Shown here in pieces: positions 21,597 through 33,267 of a stretch of DNA of 64,000 nucleotides. Each line of letters starts with the position of its first letter. The stretch's first letter is position 1. This DNA comes from Lysobacter sp. BMK333-48F3 (GTDB taxonomy: Bacteria > Pseudomonadota > Gammaproteobacteria > Xanthomonadales > Xanthomonadaceae), in NCBI RefSeq assembly GCF_019733395.1, contig NZ_JAIHOO010000001.1, forward strand, positions 434,001 through 498,000, read 5' to 3'. Below the pieces are notes generated by a model that was not told where the DNA came from, did no database searches, and saw nothing but the letters and a program-made list of their open reading frames with translations. The position numbers and the translations under genes were made by a program.

Positions 21597-22417
21597 CACA
21601 GCCCGCGCAGCGCTTCCGGCACGACGTATTGGCGGCCGTCGAAGGCCAGGCGCAAGCTGCTCTTCTCGGTCTTGCCGGGCACGTCCGCGCAGTCCTTGCC
21701 CTTGGCCACGTTGCGCCGATGCTCGGTCGTGCTGTTGATGCGCAGCCCGGCGTAGCCGCGGTCGCGCTTGGGGTCGATGGCTACGGTGCGGCGCACGGTT
21801 TCGAATTCGCCGGCGCAATTGGTGTCCCACTCGCCGCGCTCTTTTTCGACCTCCAGCTTGCTCAGCACCGGCCGCAGCCGGCCGGCGGCGTCGGCGGCGT
21901 ACAGGTTCAGCACCGTGCTGCCGTAAGGGTTGGCGCGCGAGGAACCGCTGTAGCCGATGCGCAGGCCGAACGCGGTGGTGCGCTCGTCGAGCTTGTAGCG
22001 GGCGGTGTCCAGGCTCAACGAACTGATCTGCACCGCATCGGAGGTCAGCGCGCCGTTCTCGCGGTAGCGCTGCAGGATGCGCGGGCGGACCGAGTCGACC
22101 ACCAGCACTTCCAGGTCGGCGGTGTCCACGTCCAGGCCGGTGGCGGCTTCGTGCTGCAAGGGCACGGCGAGCAAGGTCTTGTCCGGCGAGGCCGGCCAGA
22201 CCTTGCAGACGACCTTGCCCAGGTTGACCCAGCGCGTCGACGCGCCGGCGGTGCGCAACAACTCGCCCTCGTCGCCGGTTTCGCCGACCGCGCCGGGATA
22301 GGCGGCGCGCAGCAGGTCGTAGGTGCGGTGCTGGCAGTCGACCGCGGCGGCATCGGCGCTGACCAGCGCGGCGAGGGACAAAGACAGGGACAGGACCGTC
22401 CGTTGGGCCAAGAGCAT
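21596..22417 (-). CDS. Periplasmic protein of unknown function
   Basis: 273 residues. A signal peptide (TVLSLSLSLAALVSADAAA) precedes a mature protein starting VDCQHRTYDLL. Conserved-looking stretches are WVNLGKVVCKVWPASPDKTL, RIGYSGSSRANPYGSTVLNL and DTNCAGEFETVRRTVAIDP; four Cys in the mature part could form two disulfides. I do not recognise the family. It follows pgeF with only two bases between stop and start, and overlaps the DUF4166 gene, so all are likely co-transcribed. Confidence 0.7.
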   Translation of the reverse strand: MLLAQRTVLSLSLSLAALVSADAAAVDCQHRTYDLLRAAYPGAVGETGDEGELLRTAGASTRWVNLGKVVCKVWPASPDKTLLAVPLQHEAATGLDVDTADLEVLVVDSVRPRILQRYRENGALTSDAVQISSLSLDTARYKLDERTTAFGLRIGYSGSSRANPYGSTVLNLYAADAAGRLRPVLSKLEVEKERGEWDTNCAGEFETVRRTVAIDPKRDRGYAGLRINSTTEHRRNVAKGKDCADVPGKTEKSSLRLAFDGRQYVVPEALRGL

Positions 22418-22419
22418 CG

Positions 22420-23189
22420 TCAATCCATCCAGATCAGGGTCGCCATGCGCCCGGTGATGCGGTCGCGGCGGTGGGAGTAGAAGCGTTCGCGGTCGGCGAT
22501 GGTGCACAGGCCGCCGCCGTGGACATGATCGGCGCTGAGTCCGGCGCGCGCCAGACGGTCGCGCGCCAGCCGATACAGATCGACCCGCCAGTGGCCGGGC
22601 CGGGTCGCCGCGAAGGCCGCCGCGGCGGCCGGGTCGGCGGACACGAAAGCGTCGTAGACCTCGGCGCCGATCTCGTAATGCTGCGGACCGGCGGCCGGGC
22701 CCAGCCAGGCGTACAGGCGCGAGGGCGCGGCGCGCATCGCCGCGACCGTGGCCTCGAGCACGCCGCCGGCCAGGCCGCGCCAACCCGCATGCGCGGCGCC
22801 GACCTCGCCGCCGTCGTCGGCCGCGAACAGCACCGGCAGGCAGTCGGCGGTGAGGATCGCCAGCACCGTGCCCGGGGTCGAGGTCACCGCGGCGTCGGCT
22901 TCGGGCTCGTCGCCGTGCGCCTGGCCATCGAAACGCAGCACGCCGGCGCCGTGCACCTGGTGCAGCCAACGCGGCTCGCCCGGCAGGCCGGCGCGCTGCG
23001 CCAGCAGTTCGCGATTGCGGCTCACCGCGGCGGGGTCGTCGCGGTGCTCGCCGTAGCGGGTGCCGAGGTTGAGCTGATCGAACGGCGCGGCCGACACGCC
23101 CAGGCCGCGGCGCACGGTGGTGAAACCGCGCACCGTGGCCGGCAGCGGCCAGTCCGGCTCGATCCAGGGCGCCGCGCCGGCGCCTGCGC

Positions 23190-23193
<4 letters not shown>
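22420..23193 (-). CDS. pgeF: Peptidoglycan editing factor PgeF (YfiH, multicopper-oxidase-like fold)
   Basis: 257 residues. YfiH-family proteins have a Cu/Zn-binding purine-nucleoside phosphorylase or laccase-like fold; PgeF hydrolyses aberrant UDP-MurNAc-L-Ser to keep peptidoglycan stems correct. Hallmarks are [36 protein letters not shown] and [12 protein letters not shown], with a C-terminal [19 protein letters not shown]. The Cys-His-His metal triad (TADC, HAGW, QVHG) is intact. Its ATG overlaps the rluD stop (ATGA), and this rluD-pgeF pairing is widespread in proteobacteria. Confidence 0.93.
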
Positions 23194-24164
<971 letters not shown>

Positions 24165-24227
24165 CGGCAGGATCTGTGCAGCGAAGGGGAGTACGGGTTC
24201 GGTTAAGGGGCTCGACCCGCGGACTGC

Positions 24228-24233
24228 TATTAT
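24228..24233 (+). promoter_or_regulatory. Candidate -10 of bamD promoter
   Basis: TATTAT 29 bases before the bamD start in the divergent gap. No clear -35 at the proper distance (only CTCGAC-like), so support is modest. Confidence 0.35.
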
Positions 24234-24261
24234 CGGCTCTTCGTGCCTCCGGCGCCCGTCG

Positions 24262-25173
24262 ATGCCTGCCATGACCGTACGCTCTGCCCCGTCCCGCGGT
24301 TTCATTCGCCTGCTGTCCCTGCTGTTGGTCGTGGCCGTCGCCGGCACCGGCTGCAGCCGCGTCGGCAAGTTGTTCAAGAAGGACAAGGACGCGGACGAGG
24401 GGCAGCCGGTCGAGGCCATCTACCAGAAGGCCCACACCTCGATGACCAACGGCAACTGGGCCTCGGCCGAGGTCAGCTTCAAGCGCCTGGTCGCCCAGTA
24501 CCCGTACGGCCCCTACACCGAGCAGGCGCTGATCGAGACCGCCTACGCCCAGTACAAGTCGGGCAAGCACGACGACGCGATCAGCAGCATCGACCGCTTC
24601 ATCCGTACCTACCCGACCCACCGCAACATCGCCTATCTCTATTACCTGCGCGGGCTGGTCAATTCCAGCCGCGACACCGTGTTCCTGCAGCGGGTCTGGC
24701 GCCTGGACGTCAGCCGCCGCGACCTGGCCACCCCGACCCAGGCCTACAACGACTTCCTGATCGTGCTCGAGCGCTATCCGAACAGCCGCTACGCCGAGGA
24801 TTCGCGCAAGCGGATGATGGTGCTGCGCGACACCTTCGCCCGCCACGAGCTCGACGCCTCGCTGTACTACCTGCGCCGCACCGCCGACGTCGCCGCCGCC
24901 GACCGCGCCAAGTACCTGCTGGAAACCTACCCGCAGAGCCGCTACCAGTACGACGCCGTGGCGGTGCTGCTGACCGCCTACGAGCGCCTGGGCAACCAGA
25001 CCCTGGCCGCGGACGCGCGCCGGGTGCTGCAGCAGAACGACCCCAACCATCCGGCGCTGAGCGGCGAATGGCCGGACTACCCGAGCAACCTGCGCAAGCT
25101 CAACCCGTTCGCGGGCGAGAAGTCGGCGGTGGACAACCGCGACAAACTGGAAGCCGAGCGCCAGAAGCAGTAA
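24262..25173 (+). CDS. bamD: Outer-membrane assembly lipoprotein BamD
   Basis: 303 residues. Essential partner of BamA in inserting beta-barrel proteins. A lipoprotein signal ([17 protein letters not shown]) puts the acylated Cys after AGTG. The rest is a TPR array: [51 protein letters not shown] and [20 protein letters not shown], the canonical BamD pattern. The C-terminal tail [19 protein letters not shown] is a charged extension. Starts at 24262 and 24271 are both in frame; the first is reported, the second loses only three residues. A terminator follows 29 bases after the stop. Confidence 0.96.
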   Translation: MPAMTVRSAPSRGFIRLLSLLLVVAVAGTGCSRVGKLFKKDKDADEGQPVEAIYQKAHTSMTNGNWASAEVSFKRLVAQYPYGPYTEQALIETAYAQYKSGKHDDAISSIDRFIRTYPTHRNIAYLYYLRGLVNSSRDTVFLQRVWRLDVSRRDLATPTQAYNDFLIVLERYPNSRYAEDSRKRMMVLRDTFARHELDASLYYLRRTADVAAADRAKYLLETYPQSRYQYDAVAVLLTAYERLGNQTLAADARRVLQQNDPNHPALSGEWPDYPSNLRKLNPFAGEKSAVDNRDKLEAERQKQ

Positions 25174-25202
25174 GCGCTCCTCGCGCAACGCCGGACACGA
25201 AA

Positions 25203-25228
25203 ACGCCGCCCTCGGGCGGCGTTTTTCG
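25203..25228 (+). terminator. Terminator of bamD
   Basis: AACGCCGCCC, loop TC, GGGCGGCGTTTTT. Stem of about 10 base pairs followed by a T-run, directly downstream of bamD. Confidence 0.88.
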
Positions 25229-25251
25229 TTGCGGCGCGGCTGCGCGGCTTC

Positions 25252-25410
25252 CTGTGGGGGCGGCGCGAGCCGCGACAACCGGAACGGTTGGATACCGCGC
25301 CCCAGCCGAAGCCAGCCCGCGGCAAGACTGCGGGCCCGGACGGCCCGGGCTTCGGCCGCGGCGCTCGCGTACACCTCTGCGGTTGTCGCGGCTCACGCCG
25401 CTCCTACAGG
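25252..25410. repeat. Inverted repeat with GTAGGAGCGGCG arms, copy 2
   Basis: The right arm at about 25381-25410 reads, reversed, CCTGTAGGAGCGGCGTGAGC then CGCGACAACC. The left arm near 25252-25280 is nearly the same (CCTGTGGGG... GCGAGCCGCGACAACC). It is the same family as the element at 15056-15206 and again lies in the gap between a plus-strand and a minus-strand gene end. Confidence 0.85.
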
Positions 25411-25426
25411 GGCGGGGCGGATCCGC

Positions 25427-27064
25427 TCAGCCGGCGTAGCCGTTGGTGATCGGGTAGCGCCGCTCGCGGCCGAACGCGCGCCGCGACACCTTCGGTCCCG
25501 GCGCGGCCTGATGCCGCTTCCATTCGCTGATCCGCACCAGGCGCAGCACCTTGTCGACGATCGCCGGCTCGAAGCCGGCGGCGACGATCTCCTCGCGCGA
25601 CTGCTCCTGGTCGACGTGGCGCAGCAGGATCGCATCGAGCACGTCGTAGGGCGGCAGCGAGTCCTGGTCCTTCTGGTTCTCGCGCAACTCGGCCGAGGGC
25701 GGCCGGTCGATCACCGCCCAGGGAATCACCGGCGCCCCGGCGATCGCGTTGCGCCAGCGCGCCAGCGCGAACACCTCGGTCTTGTACAGGTCCTTGATCG
25801 GCGCATAGCCGCCGCACATGTCGCCGTAGATGGTGGCGTAACCGACCGCGTACTCGCTCTTGTTGCCGGTGGTCAGCAGCAGGCCGCCGAACTTGTTGCT
25901 CATCGCCATCATCAGCGCGCCGCGGGTACGCGACTGCAGGTTCTCTTCGGTCACGTCCACCGGCTTGCCCTCGAAGGCCTCGGCCAGGGTGTCGAGGAAG
26001 CCCTGGAACGGCTTCTCGATCGGCAGCGCCAGCAGCCGCACGCCCTGGGTCGCGCACTGTTCGGCGGCCAGGTCGTTGGACAGGTCGGCGGTGTAGCGCG
26101 AGGGCATGCGCACCGCGATCACGTTCTCCGCGCCCAGCGCGTCGACCGCGATCGCCATCACCAGCGAGGAGTCGATCCCGCCCGACAGCCCCAGCCAAAC
26201 CTTGTCGAAGCCGTTCTTGCGGCAGTAGTCGCGGGTGCCGCGCACCACCGCGCGCCAGGCCAGCGCGTCGCGACCCTCGTCGGCCTCGGCCGGCCAGGCC
26301 ACCGGCACGAAGCGCCGCTCGCCGTCGTCGTAGTCGGCGATCAGCCAGTGGTCCTCGAACGCGGCCGCGGCCGGGTGCACATGGCCGTCGCCGTCGGCCA
26401 GCACCGAGGCGCCGTCGAACACCAGCGCGTCCTGGCCGCCGACCACGTTCAGATAGGCCAGGGCGACCCCGGTCTCCTGCGCGCGCTGCTCCAGCAGGGC
26501 ATCGCGCTGGGCGTGCTTGTCGCGCTCGAACGGCGAAGCGTTCGGCACCAGCACCAGGCGCGCGCCGGCCGCGGCGGTCGCCGCCAGCGGTTCGGCGAAC
26601 CATAGGTCTTCGCAGATCACCACCCCGACCGGCACGCCGGCGACCTCGAACACGCAGGCCTCGCCGTCCGGGTCGACGTCGAAGTAGCGGCGCTCGTCGA
26701 ACACCGCGTAGTTGGGTAGTTCGCGCTTGCGGTAGGTGGCCGCGACCCGGCCGTCGCGCAGCACGCTGGCGGCGTTGTAGACGATCGCCCCGGCCGCCTG
26801 CGGCCAGCCGACCACCGCGACGATGCCGCGCGCGGCGCTGGCGATGCGCTGCAGCGCCGCCTCGCATTCGGCCAGGAAGCTCGGCCGCAGCAGCAGGTCT
26901 TCGGGCGGATAGCCGCTGATCGCCAGTTCGGGGAACAGCACCACCTCGGCGCCGTGCTCGTCGCGGGCCTGGGCGATCATCGCCGCGATCCGTTCGGCGT
27001 TCTTGGCCACCGCGCCGACCGGGAAGTCGAACTGGGCCAGGGCGATGCGCAGGGTCTTGGGCAT
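25427..27064 (-). CDS. nadE: Glutamine-dependent NAD+ synthetase
   Basis: 545 residues, the two-domain bacterial form. The N-terminal nitrilase-like glutaminase has the triad Glu46 (LFPELAISGYPPED), Lys113 (TYRKRELPNY) and Cys151 (VVICEDLWF). It feeds ammonia to the C-terminal synthetase with the P-loop LGLSGGIDSSL and the TTGNKSEYAVGYATIYGD stretch. It converts nicotinate adenine dinucleotide to NAD+ with ATP. The C-terminal tail SRRAFGRERRYPITNGY is typical. The ATG at 27064 fits the family start MPKTLRIALAQ. The DUF559 gene upstream is on the same strand, but no shared function is implied. Confidence 0.97.
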   Translation of the reverse strand: MPKTLRIALAQFDFPVGAVAKNAERIAAMIAQARDEHGAEVVLFPELAISGYPPEDLLLRPSFLAECEAALQRIASAARGIVAVVGWPQAAGAIVYNAASVLRDGRVAATYRKRELPNYAVFDERRYFDVDPDGEACVFEVAGVPVGVVICEDLWFAEPLAATAAAGARLVLVPNASPFERDKHAQRDALLEQRAQETGVALAYLNVVGGQDALVFDGASVLADGDGHVHPAAAAFEDHWLIADYDDGERRFVPVAWPAEADEGRDALAWRAVVRGTRDYCRKNGFDKVWLGLSGGIDSSLVMAIAVDALGAENVIAVRMPSRYTADLSNDLAAEQCATQGVRLLALPIEKPFQGFLDTLAEAFEGKPVDVTEENLQSRTRGALMMAMSNKFGGLLLTTGNKSEYAVGYATIYGDMCGGYAPIKDLYKTEVFALARWRNAIAGAPVIPWAVIDRPPSAELRENQKDQDSLPPYDVLDAILLRHVDQEQSREEIVAAGFEPAIVDKVLRLVRISEWKRHQAAPGPKVSRRAFGRERRYPITNGYAG

Positions 27065-27085
27065 GGGAATCTACAGGCAGGCAAG

Positions 27086-27442
27086 TCAGTCGTCGCCGAC
27101 ACGATCGCGGCCGAGGGCGGCATGGATCTGCTCCAGCACCGTTTCGGTCCGCACCAGGACGGCATTGTTCCAGAATCTGAGCACGCGGTAGCCCCGCGCA
27201 TGCAGATAGGCCGTTCGCGCCAAATCCGGACCCGAGCCGGCATGCTGGCCGCCGTCGGCTTCAACCACCAGAGCGCGTTCGATGCAGACGAAATCCGCCA
27301 CGTACGGGCCGATCGGGTGCTGACGACGGAACTTGCACCCCATCAGGGCGCGGTTGCGCAGGTGGAACCAGAGCCGGAGTTCGGCATCGGTCATGCGCCG
27401 GCGCAATTCTCGGGCGAAGTCGCGTTTTCGGCCTGCGCGCAT
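27086..27442 (-). CDS. DUF559 Vsr-like endonuclease-fold protein
   Basis: 118 residues. FARELRRRMTDAELRLWFHL, KFRRQHPIGPYVADFVC, ERALVVEADGGQH and LHARGYRVLRFWNNAVL are the DUF559 hallmarks. The D...ExDGxxH arrangement is that of the very-short-patch-repair/PD-(D/E)XK nuclease fold, but activity of DUF559 proteins is mostly unproven. Such genes are scattered through bacterial genomes, often near repeats, and this one is flanked by the long inverted repeat at 27515-27789. It could be a mobile-associated or DNA-repair protein. Confidence 0.85.
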   Translation of the reverse strand: MRAGRKRDFARELRRRMTDAELRLWFHLRNRALMGCKFRRQHPIGPYVADFVCIERALVVEADGGQHAGSGPDLARTAYLHARGYRVLRFWNNAVLVRTETVLEQIHAALGRDRVGDD

Positions 27443-27514
27443 GAGAAGGACGATCCGGGATCCGGAACTTCAGTCTGATTGCGCGGGATCGTGGAGGACC
27501 TAGGAAAGCCCCGG

Positions 27515-27789
27515 CCCTCACCCCAACCCCTCTCCCGCAAGCGGGAGAGGGGCATTGCCGCGGTCCGACGTAGGGAATCGCCGCCAGGCCGCTCCCAAAA
27601 CCCGCTAATACCCGGCTCCTGTCGGGCTTCTACCCAACTCCTGTCCAGCTCCTGTCCGGGTACTACCCAGCTTTGGGCCCGGCTCCGGCTTCATTCCCGC
27701 CCGGCCCCTCCCCGCTGCTGCCCGCATCCACCCGATCCCGGCGATGCCTAGCCCCTCTCCCGCTTGCGGGAGAGGGGTTGGGGTGAGGG
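27515..27789. repeat. Long perfect inverted repeat between the DUF559 gene and sucD
   Basis: The 39-base arm 27515-27553 (CCCTCACCCCAACCCCTCTC then CCGCAAGCGGGAGAGGGGC) is the exact reverse complement of 27751-27789. Each arm contains its own palindrome, CTCTCCCGCAAGCGGGAGAG. The centre (about 27596-27675) holds degenerate tandem units of the type CTCCTGTCCAG/CTACCCAGC. No coding region is supported in 27443-27853. Confidence 0.9.
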
Positions 27790-27800
27790 CCCGCCCAACA

Positions 27801-27830
27801 ACGAAGAGCCGCCCGGAGGCGGCTCTTCGA
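27801..27830 (-). terminator. Terminator of sucCD
   Basis: On the minus strand GAAGAGCCGCC, loop TCCG, GGCGGCTCTTC then GTTGTT. It lies 24 bases after the sucD stop. The stem is strong but the T-run is interrupted. Confidence 0.7.
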
Positions 27831-27853
27831 GGCTTCGGCCCGCCGCAGCCGTC

Positions 27854-28729
27854 TTACTTGGCCAGGCGCGCAGCGATCGCCGCGCCCAGGTCGCCCGGCG
27901 ACTTGACAGTGGTGACGCCGGCCTTTTCCATCGCCGCGAACTTGCCTTCGGCCGTGCCCGAACCGCCCGAGGCGATCGCGCCGGCGTGGCCCATGCGCTT
28001 GCCCTTCGGCGCCGAGGCGCCGGCGATGAAGCCGACCACCGGCTTGGTCACGTACCGGGCGATGAACTCGGCCGCTTCTTCCTCGGCCGAACCGCCGATC
28101 TCGCCGACCATGATGATGCCTTCGGTCTGCGGGTCGTCCTGGAACCACTTCAGCGCGTCGATGAAGTTGGTGCCGTTGATCGGGTCGCCGCCGATGCCGA
28201 TGCAGGTCGACTGGCCCAGGCCCACGTCGGTGGTCTGCTTGACCGCTTCATAGGTCAGCGTGCCCGAACGCGAGACGATGCCGATCTTGCCCGGCTGGTG
28301 GATGTGGCCCGGCATGATGCCGATCTTGCACTCGCCCGGGGTGATCACGCCGGGGCAGTTCGGGCCGACCAGGACCACGTCCTCGAAGCCGTTGAGCACG
28401 TTCTTGACCCGCAGCATGTCCAGCACCGGAATGCCTTCGGTGATGCAGACGATGACCTTGATGCCGGCGTCGGCGGCTTCCAGGATCGCGTCGGCCGCGA
28501 ACGGCGGCGGCACGTAGATGACCGAAGCGTCGGCGCCGGTCTCGGCGACCGCGTCGGCGACGGTGTTGAAGACCGGCAGGCCCAGGTGCTCGGTGCCGCC
28601 CTTGCCCGGGGTCACGCCGCCGACGACCTTGGTGCCGTAGTCCAGCATCTGCTGGGCGTGGAAGGTGCCTTGCGAGCCGGTGAAGCCCTGCACGATGACC
28701 TTGGTGTTTTTGTTGATCAGAACGGACAT
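27854..28729 (-). CDS. sucD: Succinyl-CoA synthetase alpha subunit
   Basis: 291 residues. With SucC it interconverts succinyl-CoA and succinate with substrate-level phosphorylation in the TCA cycle. The Rossmann CoA-binding domain shows [13 protein letters not shown] and GGVTPGKGG; the ligase domain shows [20 protein letters not shown] and [10 protein letters not shown]. The phosphorylated residue is His248 in [10 protein letters not shown]. It begins 12 bases after sucC on the same strand. The GTCATG region with a good AGGCCGATGACATG leader supports the ATG at 28729. Confidence 0.98.
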   Translation of the reverse strand: MSVLINKNTKVIVQGFTGSQGTFHAQQMLDYGTKVVGGVTPGKGGTEHLGLPVFNTVADAVAETGADASVIYVPPPFAADAILEAADAGIKVIVCITEGIPVLDMLRVKNVLNGFEDVVLVGPNCPGVITPGECKIGIMPGHIHQPGKIGIVSRSGTLTYEAVKQTTDVGLGQSTCIGIGGDPINGTNFIDALKWFQDDPQTEGIIMVGEIGGSAEEEAAEFIARYVTKPVVGFIAGASAPKGKRMGHAGAIASGGSGTAEGKFAAMEKAGVTTVKSPGDLGAAIAARLAK

Positions 28730-28741
28730 GTCATCGGCCTC

Positions 28742-29908
<1,167 letters not shown>

Positions 29909-30126
29909 GCGTCACCGAGGGGAGTGAAAGACGTCCCGCGCGGACGCGCGGCCAGGGGGCCGGAGCGCGCGCGAGGGGGCCGCATTGTCGCCGATCGGGG
30001 CGGGCCGAGCAAAACCCCGCCGCCCGGGCCGCCCGGCCGGGGCCGCAGCGGCCAGGGTCGGGACCGGTCCGGCCAAGCCGCTCGCCCTATACTGCGTGCC
30101 ATTCCGCCCGCGCCGGGAAACTCCGC

Positions 30127-31752
30127 TTGCCGTCAGGTCTCGCCCATTCCAGTCCGGCCGATGCCGATCTCGCGCTACGGCGCGAACTGTACTTCTTCAC
30201 CCTGTACCGGCTGCTGGAAGCCGCGTTGCTGGTGTTTTTCCTGTTCGGCCCGGTCGAAAACCTGATCGGCAGCCCGCGCCACGACCTGTTCGCCCGCTCG
30301 CTGGCCCTGGCCTACCTGTTCATCGCCGGCCTGCTGTTCCTGTTCAACGGCCGCGGCGAGCTGCGCAGCCAGGTCTTCTCCGGCATCGCCAGCGACCTGT
30401 TCTTCGGCATCCTGGCCATCCACGCCCTGCCCGGCGCCGGCACCGGCATCGCCCTGATGCTGATGTTCAACGTCGGCGCCGCGGCCCTGCTGCTGCGGGC
30501 CCGCTACGGCATCGGCGCGGCGGTCGTGGCCTGCCTGGGCCTGATCGGCGAATGGATCTGGAACTGGATCGGCGGCGAAAGCCTGAGCCGGACCATCGCC
30601 GAGCCGATCATGTTCGCCCTGGCCTACCTCTCGATCGCCCTGCTCACCAGCGCGCTGGGCCGGCAGATGCGCGAGAGCCAGGAGCTGGCCGAGCGGCGCG
30701 GCGCCGAGGCGGCCAACTACGCCGAGGTCAACGAACTGATCATCCGCCGGATGCGCACCGGCGTGCTGCTGGTCGACGGCGAGGGCCGCCTGCGCCTGGC
30801 CAACGAGGCGGCGATGCTGCTGCTCGGCGACAGCGGCGAGTACGACGGCCAGCGCCACGGCCACCGGGTGCTGGCCCTGGCCGCGCCGGAACTGGCCCGG
30901 CGCCTGAGCCGTTGGCGCACCGAGGGCCGGCCCGACGAAAGCCCGATGCAGTTGGCTCCGGACCTGCCCGAGGTGGTGCCGCGCTTCACCCGTCTGCTCG
31001 CCGGCAGCGACCAGACCCTGATCTTCCTCGACGACACCTCGCTGGTCTCGCGCCACGCCGAATCGATCACCCTGGCCGCGCTGGGACGCTTCTCGGCCAG
31101 CCTGGCGCACGAGATCCGCAACCCGCTGGCGGCGATCAACTATGCCGTGCAGTTGCTGGAGGAGTCGCGCGACATCGCCGTGTCCGACCGCCGCCTGCTC
31201 GAGATCGTGCGCCAGCAGGGCGTGCGCATGAACGGCATCGTCGAGAACGTGCTCGGCATGGCCCGGCGCGAGCCGGCCAAGCCCGAGCACGTCGAGCTGA
31301 TGGGCTTCGTCCGCCAATTCGTCGACGAATACCGCGCCAGCCACCCGATCGAGCAGGACACCCTGCGCGCGACCGGACCCGACCACCGGGTCGAGACCAT
31401 GGTCGACCCGCGCCAGCTGCATCAGGCGCTGACCGTGCTGGTGCACAACGCCCTGACCTACGGACGCATGCCGGGGCAGCCGGCGCGGGTCACCGTGAAC
31501 GTGTATTTCGACGACGTCGGCCTGCCGGCGATCGACGTGCTCGACCGCGGCCCGGGCATTCCCGACTCGGTCGCCGAGCGCCTGTTCCGGCCGTTCTTCA
31601 CCACCTCCAGCCACGGCACCGGCCTGGGCCTGTATATCGCCCGCGAGCTCTGCCGCGCCAACCAGGCCTCGCTGGATTATGTGCCGGTGCCCGGCGGCGG
31701 CGGTTGTTTCCGTATCCGCCTCACCGGCCCCAGCGCTTTGCCGACGCGTTGA
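30127..31752 (+). CDS. pilS: Type IV pilus sensor histidine kinase PilS
   Basis: 541 residues. It phosphorylates PilR to control pilin transcription. About six hydrophobic segments (residues 25-180) form the membrane sensor characteristic of PilS, followed by a PAS-like linker (RMRTGVLLVDGEGRLRLANE). A HisKA domain follows, with the phosphorylation site His328 in SASLAHEIRNPLAAI, and an ATPase domain with NALTYGR, DRGPGIPDSVAERLFRPFFT and GTGLGLYIARELC. The TTG at 30127 is the first usable start; the region YFFTLYRLLEAALL begins soon after. pilR follows 93 bases downstream on the same strand. Confidence 0.93.
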   Translation: MPSGLAHSSPADADLALRRELYFFTLYRLLEAALLVFFLFGPVENLIGSPRHDLFARSLALAYLFIAGLLFLFNGRGELRSQVFSGIASDLFFGILAIHALPGAGTGIALMLMFNVGAAALLLRARYGIGAAVVACLGLIGEWIWNWIGGESLSRTIAEPIMFALAYLSIALLTSALGRQMRESQELAERRGAEAANYAEVNELIIRRMRTGVLLVDGEGRLRLANEAAMLLLGDSGEYDGQRHGHRVLALAAPELARRLSRWRTEGRPDESPMQLAPDLPEVVPRFTRLLAGSDQTLIFLDDTSLVSRHAESITLAALGRFSASLAHEIRNPLAAINYAVQLLEESRDIAVSDRRLLEIVRQQGVRMNGIVENVLGMARREPAKPEHVELMGFVRQFVDEYRASHPIEQDTLRATGPDHRVETMVDPRQLHQALTVLVHNALTYGRMPGQPARVTVNVYFDDVGLPAIDVLDRGPGIPDSVAERLFRPFFTTSSHGTGLGLYIARELCRANQASLDYVPVPGGGGCFRIRLTGPSALPTR

Positions 31753-31845
31753 CCGTACCGCTGCGCATCCCATTCCGGACATATTCAAGCAGAGCATGCT
31801 TGGCCGCCACCGCCACGTTAAGATATCGTGGTCGGTGGAGGGCTC

Positions 31846-33267
31846 ATGGCTGAAACCCGTAGTGCATTGGTGGTCGACGACGAACGCGATATTCGCGAGC
31901 TGCTCGTCATGACTTTGGGCCGGATGGGCCTTCGTTGCGACACCGCGTCCGGCATCGGCGAGGCGCGCAGTCAGCTGCTGCGCAATCGTTACGATCTGTG
32001 CCTGACCGACATGCGCCTGCCCGACGGCTCGGGCATGGAGCTGGTCGCCGAGATCAGCCAGAAATATCCGAATACCCCGGTCGCGATGATCACCGCCTTC
32101 GGCAACGTCGAAGCCGCGGTGGAAGCGCTCAAGGCCGGCGCCTTCGATTTCGTCGCCAAACCTGTGGACCTGGCGGTGCTGCGCGACCTGGTGCGCCATG
32201 CGCTGGAGCTCAACGAGACCCGGCGCAGCGCAAGCGAGGCGGTCGGCTCGCGCCTGTACGGCGAGTCGCCGGCGATGATCAAACTGCGCCAGACCCTGGC
32301 CAAGGTCGCGCGCAGCCAGGCGCCGGTGTATATCGCCGGCGAATCCGGCGTGGGCAAGGAACTGGTCGCCCGCACCATCCATTCCGAAGGCGGCCGCGCC
32401 GACGGCCCGTTCGTGCCGGTCAACTGCGGCGCGATCCCGGCCGAGCTGATGGAAAGCGAGTTCTTCGGCCACAAGAAGGGCAGCTTCACCGGCGCCCACG
32501 CCGACAAGCCCGGCCTGTTCCAGGCCGCCGACGGCGGCACCCTGTTCCTGGACGAGGTCGCCGAGCTGCCGCTGCCGATGCAGGTCAAGCTGCTGCGCGC
32601 GATCCAGGAAAAATCGATCCGCCCGGTCGGCGCCCAGGCCGAGGTGGTGGTCGACGTGCGGATCCTGTCGGCGACCCACAAGGATCTCGCCGCCCTGGTG
32701 GCCGACGGCCGCTTCCGCCAGGACTTGTACTACCGCATCAACGTCATCGAGCTGCGCGTGCCGCCGCTGCGCGAGCGCCTCGACGACCTGCCCGGCCTGG
32801 CCGCCAAGATCCTGCAGCGCCTGGCCGGCAACCAGGGCCGCGCGGTGCCGCGCCTGGGCGACGACGCGCTGGACGCGCTGCGCGCCTACGGCTTCCCCGG
32901 CAACGTGCGCGAGTTGGAGAACATCCTCGAACGCGCCCTGGCCCTGGCCGAAGGCGAGGTGCTCAACGCCAGCGACCTGCGCCTGCCGCGCCTGGCGACC
33001 CAGGGCGCCCCGGTCGAGACCGGCGCCGGCGCTGGCGCAGTGGCCGGCTCCAGCGCACCGGCCGCGCCCGCGGCCGTCGACCCGCGCACGCTCAACCCCC
33101 GCGACACCGCCACCAGCGCCCTGCCCTCCTACATCGAGGAGATCGAGCGCGCGGCGATCCAGCAGGCGCTGCAAGAGAACCGCTACAACAAGACCCGCAC
33201 CGCCGCGGCGCTGGGCATCACCTTCCGCGCCCTGCGCTACAAGCTCAAGAAGCTCGGCATCGACTGA
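31846..33267 (+). CDS. pilR: Sigma-54-dependent response regulator PilR
   Basis: 473 residues. Receiver domain with the acidic pair Asp11-Asp12 and phosphoacceptor Asp55 (LCLTDMRLPDGSG). The AAA+ domain has GESGVGKE, the sigma-54 contact loop GSFTGA (a GAFTGA variant), DGGTLFLDEV and the sensor regions typical of NtrC-family activators. An Ala/Pro-rich linker (380-405) leads to a Fis-type helix-turn-helix (NKTRTAAALGITFRALRYKL). The ATG at 31846 has GGTGGAGGG upstream; an earlier in-frame start adds six residues. Its expected target, a sigma-54 promoter, is visible before the pilins. Confidence 0.95.
   Translation: MAETRSALVVDDERDIRELLVMTLGRMGLRCDTASGIGEARSQLLRNRYDLCLTDMRLPDGSGMELVAEISQKYPNTPVAMITAFGNVEAAVEALKAGAFDFVAKPVDLAVLRDLVRHALELNETRRSASEAVGSRLYGESPAMIKLRQTLAKVARSQAPVYIAGESGVGKELVARTIHSEGGRADGPFVPVNCGAIPAELMESEFFGHKKGSFTGAHADKPGLFQAADGGTLFLDEVAELPLPMQVKLLRAIQEKSIRPVGAQAEVVVDVRILSATHKDLAALVADGRFRQDLYYRINVIELRVPPLRERLDDLPGLAAKILQRLAGNQGRAVPRLGDDALDALRAYGFPGNVRELENILERALALAEGEVLNASDLRLPRLATQGAPVETGAGAGAVAGSSAPAAPAAVDPRTLNPRDTATSALPSYIEEIERAAIQQALQENRYNKTRTAAALGITFRALRYKLKKLGID

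Noticed and set aside
27479..27751. Small plus-strand coding frame inside the inverted repeat
   Set aside because: It is made of the repeat itself and has no ribosome site or coding character.
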